Part shown: positions 34,082-46,424 of the stretch, piece by piece
Layout: every line of letters starts with the position of its first letter
How positions within the stretch are numbered: position 1 is the stretch's first letter
NCBI GenBank assembly: GCA_047967505.1
Contig: CM106541.1
Strand: one strand, 5' to 3'
DNA: 64,000 bases
From: Dipteris shenzhenensis
Lineage: Eukaryota; Polypodiophyta; Polypodiopsida; Gleicheniales
Made by a program: the position numbers and the translations under genes
The notes under the pieces: generated by a model
Databases searched by the model: none
Told to the model about the DNA's origin: nothing
What the model saw: the letters and a program-made list of their open reading frames with translations, nothing else

Positions 34082-35290
34082 GCTCCCATCATGAGCTGAG
34101 AATTTGAAGCCAGGGTCCACTGCAGTAGAGATTGGCTTGCAATCCTCAAACTGAAAACGATCAAGGAGCTGTCCAATATACTTGGACTGAGACATCATGA
34201 TACCCCCCTCAACATGAGCAAACTGAATGCCCAAATAATAATGGAGCTGTCCCATGTCTGACATATCAAAAATCTGCTGCAAATCAGCCTTGAAAGCTGC
34301 AATTTGCTGAGTATCTGGGCCCGTGATGAGCATATCATCCACATATAAAATCAGCACTAAAAAATCAGATCCACTCCCACGGAAATAAAGAGTGGGTTCT
34401 GTGGGACTAGTATGAAAACCAAGGGATAGTAAGTGTGCATGAATTTTGGCATACCATGCTCTGAGTGCCTGCTTCAAACCATAAAGCGCTTTTCTAAGCC
34501 GGCATACCTTATTTTTAGAATTAACAACCTCAAAGCCAGGAGGTTGTGTAACATAGACTTCTTCCTGCAGATCCCCATGAAGAAAAGCAGTCTTGATGTC
34601 AAGTTGGTGCACTTGCCAATGATGATGGGCTGCAATGGCAATGACACATCGAATGGTAGTAATCCTAGATGTGGGAGCAAATGTCTCCTCAAAGTCAATG
34701 CCTTGTTGTTGGGCATACCCTTTTGCAACAAGACGGGCTTTGTATCGATCTATGCTGCCATCAGATTTCCTTTTTAATTTGTAGACCCACCGCGTTCCAA
34801 TGGCATGCTTGCCAAGTGGGAGATCTACTAATTCCCAAGTGTCATTTTTGGCAATAGATTGTAACTCAGCTTTCATTGTATCCATCCACTCTTTGCTGTC
34901 AAAAGCATCTTTATGGCACAAAGGCTCTTCATTGCAAGCTGTAGCAAGGAGTGCAAACTCAAGAAAGTGACCATGCTGTCTATTCCCTGATCTTGTCCGG
35001 GCAGCAAAAGGCTGATCTTGTTTGCTGTCCCTCAATGTATCCAGAAGCCATCTGGGAACTTGCCTTTGCTGTCTATTAACAGCTCTTTCTTCAATGACTG
35101 CATCATGAGTAATGGGATCATTTTGTGCCGGAAGAGAGACCTGCAAAATCAGCACGAGGTTGAGGCTGATTATTGCTTTGTGGAGGGCCTGCAGGAGGCG
35201 CATGTTGCTGCTCAAAATCCTCTTCTGATGATGGTAGAGGTAACCAAGATTCAAAGGCATCAAACATGTCAATATCTGGCTTTGCTTTGC
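34082..35290 (-). pseudogene. Copia B: reverse transcriptase part
   Basis: RT with GTRWVYKLKRKSDGS, YKARLVAKGYAQQ, DIKTAFLHGDLQEEVY, LYGLKQALRAW and catalytic YVDD (near 34330), running up to the insertion point of element B. Its upstream edge is reached through two frame changes near 35290 and 35120; the linker between integrase and RT is readable in a third frame (35118-35324). Confidence 0.92.
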
Positions 35291-36957
35291 AGTCCCACAA
35301 GAGGAGAAGCTGAATGTTCAGCAAAGATCACATCTCTACAGACAATAATCTTCCCAGTATTTGGTTGATATAACCGATACCCTCCGTTCTCCTGGCTGTA
35401 ACCAATGAATATGCATTTGATTGCCTTGTCATCAAGCTTATGTCTCAGCTGAGATGGTACATGAACATATGCAAGAGACCCAAAAACTTTCATGTGTGAA
35501 AGTGAAGGCTTCCTGCCTTTCCATGCTTCATAAGGTGTAATAGTCTTTAATGCCCGTGTAGGTGATCTATTCAGCACATAGTTGGCACACATTACTGTAT
35601 CAAGCCAAAATTTATTGGGCAAAGACTTGGCCTTAAGCATGCATCTGACCATCTCCATTGTGGACCTGTTTTTCCTTTCAAAAACAGGATTCTGCTGAGG
35701 AGTGTAAGGAGTAGTGCATGAGTGAATAATGCCCCGTGAGGATAGAAATGCATCAAACTCCTTTGACATATACTCACCCCCCCTATCTGTGTTGAGGGTG
35801 ACAAGCTTGCATCCTGATTCATTCTCAACCATATTCAGCCATCTCTGAAAGCATAAGAAAACTTCAGATTTGGCCTTTAAAGGATATACCCAGCAATACC
35901 TTGTGAAATCATCAATGAGAGTTATGAAATACTTGTATCCTCCAATGGCATTTGTCCTCATTGGGCCACAGACATCACTGTGTACTAGCTGCAATTTCCT
36001 TTGTGAGAGTTTTAGACAATTCTTTTGAAAAGGAAATCGATGCATCTTACCCAAAGGACAACCTTCACACACATGTTTAGTAACTGTGTGAGTCCGAGGT
36101 ACATCATTTGCCATCTGCTGTGAATGTAGCTTTGCAAGAGCTCTATAATTGAGATGGCCCATTCTCTCATGCCAAAGATGAGTTTCAGCAAGCTGTGAAT
36201 CTGAAATGGCCAATGCTTCAATAGAAAGTGCAGCTGAATGATGATCAAGGTGATAAAGCCCTTTTTGCAAAGTGCCAGTGAGAACTATGGCATTGTCATC
36301 ACGAAGATCATATACTAGGCATCTGTAGCCATCAAAAATTACTCTGAAACCTGAAGTAGCAATTGCTGAAATTGAAATCAAGTTGACTTCAATGCCAGAC
36401 ACAAAAAGAACATTTGTCAGAGTGACAGGATGGCTGGAAATGGATGTGAGCTGCACATCTCCAACTCCTTTTACAGCATATGCAGCATTATTGGCACATG
36501 TAACAGTCCCCCCTCGAGGTGCATCAGTTAGAGAATGAAACAACTGTCTGCAAGATGTGACATGCTTGGAAGCACCACTATCAAAGTACCAGGACTGAGC
36601 ATCATTAGCAGTAAAGAGTGCATCAGCTTTGGAGGGATCAAATGAGCAATGGACAGCCCATGCCCAATCATCCTGAAGAGCATGTGCATGTGAAGCATCT
36701 GCTGGCTCATGGGATTCAATGGCATGTGAGGCATTAACTGTCAATCCTGCTTTCTTTTTCTCAGAAGCAATGCGCTTCCTGCATTCTGAAATGTCATGTC
36801 TAGGCTTGCGACAATAGTTGCATCTTTTCTTCTTTCCTTTATCTGCTGTATTTTTAGATGCATGGGAGGAATTGCAGCTGCTATGCGTAGAGGAATTGCA
36901 GCTGCTATGCGCACATTTTGGCTTGCCCATAGGCTTGGAAGCCTTGCCTCTTCCTGT
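35269..36957 (-). pseudogene. Copia B: zinc knuckle, protease and integrase part
   Basis: Contains CCHC knuckle CNYCRKPRHDISEC (about 36790-36830), protease WYFDSGASKHVTS (about 36565-36600), GAG-pre-integrase HERMGHLNYRAL, and integrase LVHSDVCGPM, LNTDRGGEY and PQQNPVFERKNRS. In the last motif the usual GxxER is PVFER, so the integrase catalytic Glu is kept but its neighbour Gly is lost. Upstream it is cut from gag by a TAA. Confidence 0.92.
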
Positions 36958-37686
36958 TTACTGTGAAGCAAATGCATGATCAGGAATAATGGCTTGTCTG
37001 TTAACTCTACTTTGCTCTTCCTGCAAAAGCAAAGTAACTAGCTGATCAAAAGAATAGTGGTCTGGATTACCCATGGCCACTAATCGAAGGGTTGTAGCAA
37101 AGCCTTGATATGTATCTGGTAGTCCATTCAATGTAGTACTGACAAGCTGTGAATTTGGCACCACCTCATCAATGTTGGCAAGCTGTTCCATGAGGTCCTT
37201 GACCTTTGTCAAATATGCATCCATTGACTCACCTTCATTCATATTCACTTCCTGTACTTGCCTTCTCAAATATGCAACACGAGCTTCATTGCGAATCTGA
37301 TATAGAGAAGCCAATTTATCCCAAGCATCCTTTGCTGTCCTGCAGGACCGGATGTGTGGAATAATGATTCTCTTGCATGATAAAGCAATGCATGAATGTG
37401 CATTTGCATCTCTTGCATCCCATCTTGACTGTTCTTGAGTTGGAAGAGCAGCAGCAGGAGGGCTAGAGGAAGAGGCATCAGGAGGAGTACCACCTGCAGA
37501 AGGTGCAGCAGTAGAACCAATCACTGTCGCATTGGCTAGCGTCAGATCAGCCCCAGAAACAATATTCCACAAATGCTTTGCAACAAGAATATGTTTCATG
37601 AGATAAGACCACATCAGATAGTTGGTGCCATCCAACTTATCATCTTCACGAAGAACTCCAAATAAATCTTGATTGTTCCCAGCCAT
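36958..37686 (-). pseudogene. Copia B: gag
   Basis: Starts at ATG 37686 (MAGNNQDLFGVLREDDKLDG); UBN2-type gag with AKDAWDKLASLYQIRNEARV and VSTTLNGLPDTYQGF. It ends in TAA at 36958-36960, in frame with the downstream zinc-knuckle/protease frame, so one nonsense codon splits an ancestral single polyprotein. The frame's apparent extension to 37920 is sequence of the inserted element C. Confidence 0.9.
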
Positions 37687-37822
37687 AGCAACTGTGATAA
37701 CCTGTAAAAGACCTGAAAACCCAAAAGCCTCAAGGCTATCACTGCAAAAAAGCTGGCTGTCCCAAAAATGACAGCGAATATCTGCAAATCTATGACCCAA
37801 ATCAAAGGGCAAATGCAGATCT

Positions 37823-38125
37823 TGTTGGAATATGGAAGCAAGAACTAGAAACAGAAACTGGAAATGAAATAACAAGACTGAAAGACTAGAAATACCTTGA
37901 GAAGAGTGTAGACAAGACACAAGCTAGACTGATTGATTACAATGATGTGACCCATTGAATATATGGGCCAAAGTACAAGACATAAAGCAAGAGTGCTTAT
38001 GGGATAATTGTAGAAGTGCCACATGGCACACACTCAAGACATAAAGACTAGACTTAGATTTAGACTTAGACATAGACAAATGTAGACTAGGAAGTAGTAC
38101 ACTTAGTGTGCACTTATCTTCAACA
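37823..38125 (-). repeat. 3' LTR of element C
   Basis: 303 bp, followed on the right by the purine tract (minus AAGGAGGG). Compared with the other LTR it lacks a ~50-bp GA-rich segment present at about 46790-46845. Confidence 0.9.
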
Positions 38126-38435
38126 CCCTCCTTAAGTGGACACTAGGAATAAGATAGAAAGACAAGACTAGAAGACAGACTGATAGACTGAGAGATAAGA
38201 TAGAAAACATGACAGACAAATGATCCTGAGACACCCCTCCTCAAGTCATATGGGTCCACAAGGGTAAGGACAAAATGGATCTAAAACACAGTCAGATTGA
38301 TAGACAAATAGACAAACAGACAAGACTAGATAGACAGAAGACTGACTGTAGACAAATAGAAAGACCAAGACACTAGAACCCCTTGACCTACATCATCGGT
38401 GGTCAAGGTGGTAGACAAGACATAGAAGTAATCAG

Positions 38436-38589
38436 AAAGCCCACTTCTCATCATGTGAGGAAGGAACAGCAGGATCAGCTGATGGAGATGTTGCAGCAAC
38501 ATGGGCTGAGGTAGATGCAGGAGCTGATGTAGAGGTTTTGGAGTACCAGTCCCTTTCCCGGTGATTATCACGGCCACAAATGGTACATG
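38436..38589 (-). pseudogene. Element C gag, C-terminal end
   Basis: Continues the gag frame across insertion D: a second knuckle-like motif CTICGRDNHRERDW with the last Cys replaced by Trp, then a Ser/Thr/Pro-rich tail ending EKWAF and a stop. Nothing coding follows before the PPT. Confidence 0.8.
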
Positions 38590-38915
38590 TGACAAAACAT
38601 GTGTGCCTCAGGATCTATGGAGCGCTCTAAGGTGGATGGAACCTATGTGGAAACATGATGAAGAGAGTGCTCATGACATGTATCTCAAGTCAATTAGGTT
38701 CCAAGATAGATTAGCTTGGACTCATAAAGAGAATCTTGAGATAGGGCAAAGTGCTTGATTGATATTCCTTCAAATGAACCTCCCTTTTATAGGTGAGGGT
38801 ACTTACATCCATTTTGCTTGCTCACATGTGGGATATCTCCTCCATGCCATGTGGCAGCTTATCCTTTGCTCATACCTTTGCTCTACAAGTGCTCATGGCA
38901 CCACAACTCTCAACA
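38590..38915 (-). repeat. 3' LTR of element D
   Basis: Begins TGACAAAACATGTG and ends CTCTCAACA on the plus strand. Confidence 0.93.
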
Positions 38916-40918
38916 CCTCCCCTTGGTGCCATAATCCTTTGGCTACTGCAAGGTGGTCAGATGTGAGTTACAAATCCATCACCTCCCCTTAGTGCATGCA
39001 TGCTACTTAAGGTGGTCAAGTGTGGCTTTTACATGTCAATACCTCCCCTGGGTGCTTTCATAGCTACTCTCAGGTGGTCAGGCTTGATTACAAAACATAA
39101 TAGGCAAGGTTGGCAAGGGTTTTCGTTTCTCAATACATTCCATTTATGTCATCTTTTGGCTCATGGCTTGATGACGACTCCACGTAGTTGACTTGTTGAT
39201 TCTTCAATCTGCAATCTTCTTCCTCGTTTAGCTTCATGCATGATGCTTTGTTCTTCCATGTGCCTTAATGCTTTGTGTGGATGCCATGCTTCGGGCTATG
39301 GTCATCTCATACACTTGTGCTTTTGGCATGCTTTTTACATTGATGTTTGCATTCATGCTTTGCTTTTCCAATTGTTGCAAAGGTCTTACCAATTGAATTC
39401 TTTCAATATTGGCAGTGTCTAATTGCATACAATGATTCTGACTTGACAGGCGCGTAGAGCTTGAAAAGACGATCACTTTTCCTTTTTGGAGCGTGTGCAA
39501 ATTCTTCCTGGATTGGAAGTTATGGCTTGTCAAAGATTCTGTGAAGAAGAGGGGGCCTTGATGATGTGGCTCAAGCATTCACATGCTGCATTCCAAACTA
39601 TGCTTACAAAGGGACTGTGCTTAGGTGGCACTATGCCATGTGGCAACCTTTTAACCAAACTGAATTAACCCAGAGTTTAAACAAACCTAACTATGGTCCA
39701 AGTAACTGAACTTCACCCTACTAACTGAACTACTCTGGCTGTGGTTAAGTTTTATCTTTGCCACATGTCAATTTTTTTTGGAACCTTAGGAGACTTGTAG
39801 AAAACTATGCAATCTGCAGCATCTTCGCGTCGCCGACGGCCGTCGTCGTTGCAACTTCGCCGCATCTCCGTCGAGGCATCGTTGCTGCTCTTAGATGGTC
39901 GTTACTGGTTGCGGTTGGCTATGGTTATTGGAAGCTTCATGGAAGAGGTTCGTTGAGGAGGCGCTGCACCGTGAGCGTTCATTCACAATGACCTGCAGGT
40001 GGCTGTCTTTTGCTTTGGAGAGGCTAGTCGATGATGAGGCTGGAGCTGCTGGCTTGCGTTCAAGTATGTTGACAGTGGAGAAGCCTTGCTCGTGCTGTTG
40101 CACTGCTGTGGGACGGGTTTGCGGGTAGGTGTTGCTGGTGCTGGCCCGAGAGAAGCTCGTCGGTGGAGCGATACTGTGGGTTGCTTATGGCGCTTGAAAC
40201 ATAAGCACTTGAAAGCTAAGAGGGCTCGTAGAAGAGTCACCTTTGGAGTTGAGTCTATTGCTAGGTCGTCGAGAAGTAGCGCTTAGACACTAGTGTGTTG
40301 GGCTGCTGGGTTGTGGTCGTCGAAGCTTTGCTTACCTGCGCTACTGTGGAAGCTTGGGCTGCGCCTTAGGAGCTTGCTGCGTTGTTGGCTGCCTCATCGG
40401 TGCTAGCTAGTGGTTGTGTGTCCCTTCGTAGTGGAGGCAGATAGCATTGGCTAGAGTCGCGACCCTCTGGAGCATTGCCCGTGAGCATTCTAGTTGCTGC
40501 AAGGCTGTTCTTCATTGTAGAGTCCGCCTGTAGGTCGTTTGGAGAGGCAGTAGGGAGCTTGAAGCTCTATTGGAGAACCTCTCTTTGGACTTCTTTTTCT
40601 ACTCAGAACCTCTCAAAGATGGGTGTAGGTAGAGCTTCGGGCTCTCTTTCTCAAATCTTTCAAATCTCTCCTCACAAAGAAACTACTCAAGGGACTCTCT
40701 TGTTCTCATAGAATAAGGAACACTCAAGCTCACAATGAATCTCTCATGAAATGGATGGACGGAAATTTTCTCTCTCAAGGGACGGAAATTTGTACTCAAT
40801 CTACCACTAAACTAACCTAGGAGAAAAACATGAGCTCCTAAGACATACCTACAACTAATCTAGGAATGGAAGCAATCCTAGTGAACTACTAATGAGCTAA
40901 ACCTATGCTCTGATACCA

Positions 40919-41244
40919 TGACAAAACATGTGTGCCTCAGGATCTATGGAGCGCTCTAAGGTGAATGGAACCTATGTGGAAACATGATGAAGAGAGTGCT
41001 CATGACATGTATCTCAAGTCAATTAGGTTCCAAGATAGATTAGCTTGGACTCATAAAGAGAATCTTGAGATAGTGCAAAGTGCTTGATTGATATTCCTTC
41101 AAATGAACCTCCCTTTTATAGGTGAGGGTACTTACATCCATTTTGCTTGCTCACATGTGGGATATCTCCTCCATGCCATGTGGCAGCTTATCCTTTGCTC
41201 ATACCTTTGCTCTACAAGTGCTCATGGCACCACAACTCTCAACA
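40919..41244 (-). repeat. 5' LTR of element D
   Basis: Same 326-bp sequence as the left copy, adjoining the primer site. Confidence 0.93.
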
Positions 41245-41860
41245 ACATGGATGAGCCTTGAAACAGTCCTTCTCCACATGATTAGTTTTGCCACAATGGG
41301 TGCAAGGCTTTCTTACCTTAGAACTTCCTTTCTTTGCTAAAAATGCAGTGTCAGTTACCTTTCGTTGTTGAGTTCTTTCTTCCTCTTCGAGAGCATTAAT
41401 GATACCCTCAAGAGAAGGATTATTATGATACTTGAAGGTAGTGACAAGAGTAGCATAGGAGTCAGGTAAGCTTTTGAGAAGCACAGCAATAGCAATATCT
41501 TCGGAGATGGGAGACTTGACTGACGCAAGCTGAACCATAAGACTGCGACGATAATTGACATGAGAGGCTATAATAGCTCCTTCCTGCATATGTAGATCAA
41601 AGAATGAGATCATAAGTGCAATCTTAGAGTTTTTAGATCGAGCTCCAAAAAGAGTGTCCAAAGTGATTCATGCTTGAGAAGCAGACTGTATGTCGGAGAT
41701 GTGATGAATGTAATCATCTCCAAGGCCGAGCAATATGATAGCATAGGCTTTGTCGTTCTTGGCAGCGACAACTTGCTCTGATGGACCTTCGGGAGCATCA
41801 CGGTGAACAATGTCCCAAAGGCCTTCTTTCATAAGATGGCACTTGATTTTGATCTAGCAA
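41245..41860 (-). pseudogene. Element C gag, main part
   Basis: UBN2-type gag read on the minus strand: KCHLMKEGLWDIVHRDA, KAYAIILLGLGDDYIHHI, LFGARSKNSKIALM, LLKSLPDSYATLV and the CCHC knuckle CTHCGKTNHVEKDC. A TGA at 41668-41670 replaces the Trp expected before ITLDTLF. The N-terminal part is unclear: 41860-42045 does not read as gag. Confidence 0.8.
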
Positions 41861-42240
41861 GTATGAAAGTTGGACCCATTGAATTTGTCGATAAATATGA
41901 GAGAATGAGAGGAAGATGCCATGTGGGAAGGTCTTACCTCTTGCTAGGATGCAAGGGCAGTGTCTATTCCCTTACAATATTGCAGAAAATAAATGAGAGG
42001 AAGAGATCCCAGAAACCGGTTCTCTCACCACTTTGTCAGCGCCATAGCATATGACAGCCCATCGAAGCAGGAGGACCCAGCAAAAAAAAAAAAGAGGGGG
42101 AGACCTAGCAAACTGAAAGAGGCAAAGCTTAGTGCCTTAATCCCGGATAGAAATAGAAGTGTGAAAAGAATGTAGATCTCCATGAAGATGGAGCTGGAGA
42201 AGTCGTCAGCCTCTGCAGGTACGGATTCCGTACAATCATA

Positions 42241-42580
42241 CGGACGACGGCGCAGAGTACGGACGACGGCGCAGAGTACGGACGTACGGGCGACGGCGAG
42301 CGGCGTACGAACGGCGGGCGACGCTGTACGGATAGCAGATACGACAGCAGGTTTACACAGATCTAACGCTACAGCAAAGAGTTGCGCAGATCTGGCGTGA
42401 CAGCAGATCTGGCGCTCAGATCTGTGACTGCTGCACAGATCTGAAGTGCAGATCTGGCGCAGAGATCTGGAGCAGAATGGCGGGGCAGAAAGAGGGCAGA
42501 TCTGCAACGGGGGAGAGAAGAGGCAAATCTGAGTGGGGGGGCAGATCTGTATCTGAGGACAGACTTGAGAAGAGAGAAGA
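42241..42580 (-). repeat. Short tandem repeats in leader of element C
   Basis: A 19-bp unit CGGACGACGGCGCAGAGTA occurs twice in tandem (42241-42259, 42260-42278) with partial copies on both sides. From about 42358 the motif GCAGATCTG recurs many times to 42550. Confidence 0.85.
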
Positions 42581-42601
42581 GGGGGAAGAGGGATCAATCT
42601 A

Positions 42602-42613
42602 GCTCTGATACCA
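42602..42613 (-). other. Primer-binding site of element C
   Basis: Minus-strand TGGTATCAGAGC directly abuts the 5' LTR start at 42614. Confidence 0.9.
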
Positions 42614-42799
42614 TGTTGGAATATGGAAGCAAGAACTAGAAATAGAAACTGGAAATGAAATAACAAGACTGAAAGACTAGAAATACCTTGAGAAGAGTGT
42701 AGACAAGACACAAGCTAGACTGATTGATTATAATGATGTGACCCATTGAATATATGGGCCAAAGTACAAGACATAAAGCAAGAGTGCTTATGGGATAAT

Positions 42800-43151
42800 T
42801 GTTGAGATATCGAGCTCCACTCGCGATATGCCAAGGTGACCGTTGTGCATTTATGTCACCGACTTGTTAGTTGCAGACGCGGTTGGTACACCGCCCACGA
42901 ATAATAGCTGGATGACAGCTATCCTTATCTACTCTAGTTTGTGGCTCAGTTAGTATGCCACCTTAGTTAGTTGAGTTTGGTTTGAGACCCACATATAGGG
43001 TTCTTCTATTTCTTTGTACTTGAGTTCTTTTGGCTTTCACAACTAAGGAGAGGAAAACTGTTTTCAGCCTCCACCTTTGTGTGTATTCCCCCATTGTGTA
43101 TGTGAGAAAGCTGCAAGTGAGACTCCTTCTCTCTCTCCCACTATCTTCACA
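42800..43151 (+). repeat. 5' LTR of Copia E
   Basis: Starts TGTTGAGATATCG and ends ATCTTCACA; primer site follows without a gap. Confidence 0.94.
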
Positions 43152-43654
43152 TGGTATCAGAGCCTTGTTCGTGGTAAGGAGCTCAAGAAAGCAAACCAAG
43201 TTCGTGGTGTCCTGGTAAGAGGACCAGTGTTGCTTTCCTATTTCGAGTTTGGGAGCAAATCTCTGCAGATAGCATAGCCAGAAGTGCAAGAGTGCATTGT
43301 CTCAGATTGAGACGCCCTTCGCGGTGTGGCGAGAGCACAATATATGCTACGGGGCCATTTCGGGACCCGTTTTGAAGGCGGAAGTTCTTCGCAGGCACTC
43401 TGGAAAAAGGCCCTGTTTTTGCTATGCGACCACTGCTTGGCTGGTCGGTGAAAAGTTGCCACAGAAATTGCATCGTATGCTTGTGTGCAGAGATATTAGG
43501 AGTTGCAGAATCATGCTTGTTGCCTGTTGATGCAAAATCGTCACTAGGAAGTGACTGTGTGGTCAAATACCACTTTCATCAGTTTTGCAGATCTGCCTGT
43601 GTGAGGCAAAAGCTGTGTTTTTTGCAGAGACAGAATATTTTGCAGTGTTCTGTA

Positions 43655-44236
43655 ATGGCGTCTGATTCTCTTTCACAGATTGTCACTGAAAAGCTTGACA
43701 AGAACAACTTCCAGGCATGGAAGTTTAGAATGACAAATTTCCTCATGGGAAAAGGCTATTGGGAGTTCATTACAAGAAATGAAGAAGAACCAGTTCTTCC
43801 TAATGTTCCCAATCAACAGGAAATGCAGGCATTTAAAGGATGGCATGAGAGAGCCAGAAAAGTTATGTATTGGCTGTCTATCAGTATTTCGGACTCTATG
43901 ATTGTGTATATTCAGGATGCAAGTACGCCAAAGGAGGCATGGGACACTTTGGCAAAAATGTACAGCACAAATACACAAGCCAAGAAAATGCAACTCATAC
44001 AGGAGTTGCACAATGTGCAGAGAGAAAATTTGAGCATAAATGACTACCATATGAAGGTGAAGAAAACTGCAGATGCACTTGCTTCCATTGGGTCGCCAGT
44101 GAAAGATGATGATCTAGTTTCTGTGACCTTGAATTGTCTAGGAAAGGATTATGCACAGTTCCGGACATCCATTGCCGTCCGTGAAAAATTTCCTGATTTT
44201 GAAGAGTTGTTTGCTCTTCTAATTTCTGAAGAGTAG
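43655..44236 (+). CDS. Copia E gag (truncated)
   Basis: ATG 43655 (MASDSLSQIVTEKL) to TAG 44234-44236, 193 codons. UBN2-type gag with NNFQAWKFRMTNFLMGKGYW, PKEAWDTLAKMYSTNTQAKK and KDYAQFRTSIAVREKF. It stops at the deletion junction before any zinc knuckle; the frame itself is unbroken, so a short gag protein could be made. An in-frame extension upstream of 43655 is leader sequence. Confidence 0.85.
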   Translation: MASDSLSQIVTEKLDKNNFQAWKFRMTNFLMGKGYWEFITRNEEEPVLPNVPNQQEMQAFKGWHERARKVMYWLSISISDSMIVYIQDASTPKEAWDTLAKMYSTNTQAKKMQLIQELHNVQRENLSINDYHMKVKKTADALASIGSPVKDDDLVSVTLNCLGKDYAQFRTSIAVREKFPDFEELFALLISEE

Positions 44237-46424
44237 AGAAACCCAAGTTGGATCCAAAAGCTGAGAAGTGCGTCTTTATTGGTTATTCTCTGCAGATGCT
44301 ATAACCCTTCTACGCGTAAGTTTACAGTGAGCAGAGATGTTGTTTTTAATGAGATGAGCAGCTGGTATAAACCAGTAAATCTGATGATTGATGTAGATGC
44401 ACAAAATGGTAATGCTGCACAGAATTCACAACAGCAATCACAAAATATCAATGGACCTGCAGTGTCCTCTAGCAGTGGTTCACATACTTCGCCATGGACA
44501 AGTAGATTGAGATCAGGAGAATCTCCTCAAAGCAATGCAGATAGTGGTACGCAGGTATCACGAAAAGGAAAAGAGAAGGTAGATCAGCCCATGTTTGATG
44601 TGAATGCAGGTCACTCTTATGTGGATGGTGAATCCAGTGACTCAGAACAGAGCATTGATGATGAGTTGGGTATTCCTTCTGTTGTGACACCTGGAGTAAG
44701 GAAGACCAGGGATGTTTTGAGAGCACCTGGAAGTGAGCCTGTTTTGCGCAGGTCTACCAGGGTTAGGTATCCTGTGGATAGGTTGAAATATGATGGATTT
44801 ACAGCCATTCACTATGCCTATATGGTCAAAGTGATACAGGAACCAGAACCCACTTCTTTTGAGCAAGCCATGGGAAATGAAAAATGGGAGAAAGCCATGG
44901 ATGAAGAAATGGATGCCTTAGAAGCAAATGCTACATGGGAACTAGTGCCTTTGCCTAAAGACAAGAATGCAATTGGCTGTAAGTGGGTTTATAAGATCAA
45001 GCACAATGCAGATGGTTCTGTGAACAGATACAAGGCAAGATTAGTTGTCAAGGGGTATGCACAGACATATGGCATTGATTATGAAGAAACATTCAGTCCG
45101 GTTGCAAGGATGGCAACTGTAAGAGCAGTCATTGCTATGGCTGCATCAAAGGGATGGTCTTTACATCAGATGGATGTAAAGAATGCCTTCTTGCATGGTG
45201 ATTTGCAAGAAGAGGTCTTTATGGAGCAGCCAGCAGGTTATGCTCATGCTATTCATCCTAAGTTTGTTTGCAGATTGAAGAAAGCCTTGTATGGCTTGAA
45301 GCAAGCACCTAGAGCATGGTCTGACAAGATAGGACAATATCTTGTCACTATTGGCTTTCAGATTTCCAAGGCAGATTTCTCACTATGTGAGAAAAACAGA
45401 GAAAGAGATTATGCTGCTTGTCATTTATGTTGATGATTTGATCATCACAGGTGATAGTGATGAAGATATCCTTCATGTGAAAATGCTATTAAAGCAGAAG
45501 TTTGAGATGAAGGATTTGGGAGAGCTGCGTTATTTCTTGGGCATTGAGGTGATTAGATCACCAAGTGGGATACAGCCTTGCAGAGGCAGTATGGATTGGA
45601 CATGCTGTCCATATGGGATGACAGGCTGTAAGCCTATTTCAGTTCCTTTGGAGCAGAATGTGAAGCTAAGCTCAGATGCAGGTGAGCTTCTAGAAGACAC
45701 TACTATGTATAGACGCATAGTAGGAAGTTTGATTTATATGACTATTACCAGGCCAGATTTAAGCTATGTTGTTGGATTGGTAAGTCAGTTTATGCAGGCT
45801 CCAAGGAAACCGCATTTGGATGCGGCTAGACGCATACTCAGGTATGTGAAGTCCACATTGCAGTATGGACTATTTTATGAGGCTGGGGTTCAGATACAGT
45901 TGCATGGATACACTGATGCTGATTGGGCTGGTAGTATTTCTGATAGACGATCTACCAGTGGATATGTGTTCTCTTTTGGGAGTGCTGCAGTCACTTGGAG
46001 CAGCAAGAAACAGCCTACAGTTGCCTTGTCGAGCACAGAGGCTGAGTATAGGGGTGCAGCAATGGCTGCATATGAGGTAGCTTGGTTGCATAAGCTACTC
46101 TATGATATGCATCAGTCTACAGATGGGCCAGTTGTCATTTATTGTGACAACATGAGCAGTATACACTTGGCAAATAACCCAATCTTTCATGCTAGAACAA
46201 AGCACATTGAGGTGCATTATCACTATGTGCAGGAGCAGGTTTTACTAGGTCTTATTGATCTAGTTTATGTCAGCACAGAGGATCAAGTAGCTGACATATT
46301 CACGAAAGCATTGGGCGCAGAGAAGCTGCGCAAGTTCAGAGACCTGCTTGGTGTGCAGGAATTGGGATTGAGCTCGAGAGGGAGTATTGAGATATCGAGC
46401 TCCACTCGCGATATGCCAGGGTGA
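44237..46424 (+). pseudogene. Copia E: integrase end, RT and RNase H
   Basis: Begins within the last part of integrase (CYNPSTRKFTVSRDVVFNE), then RT (IGCKWVYKIKHNADGS, QMDVKNAFLHGDLQEEVF, LYGLKQAPRAW, YVDD at about 45427) and RNase H (DADWAGSISDRRSTSGYVFS, STEAEYRGAAMAAYE). A frameshift near 45405 separates RT motifs before and after YVDD, and a pair of small shifts around 45575-45620 garbles the segment before GCKPISVPL. Confidence 0.93.

Larger units (their letters stand above)
38590..41244 (-). mobile_element. Small non-coding LTR element D
   Basis: 326-bp LTRs at 38590-38915 and 40919-41244, with two differences seen. Target duplication ACATG at 38585-38589 and 41245-41249. Primer site (minus TGGTATCAGAGC) at 40907-40918 and a PPT (minus AAGGGGAGG) at 38916-38924 show minus orientation. 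The internal 2.0 kb has no retroviral gene; a GC-richer stretch at about 39830-40500 of unknown origin may be captured host sequence. Confidence 0.93.

Noticed and set aside
37687-37920. N-terminal extension of Copia B gag
   Set aside because: The first part is the LTR of inserted element C, identical to the one at 42614-42711; the real start is ATG 37686.
39758-40286. Overlapping frames on both strands in element D
   Set aside because: Short, in several frames at once in a GC-richer stretch, without recognisable domain. Possible captured sequence, but no supported gene.
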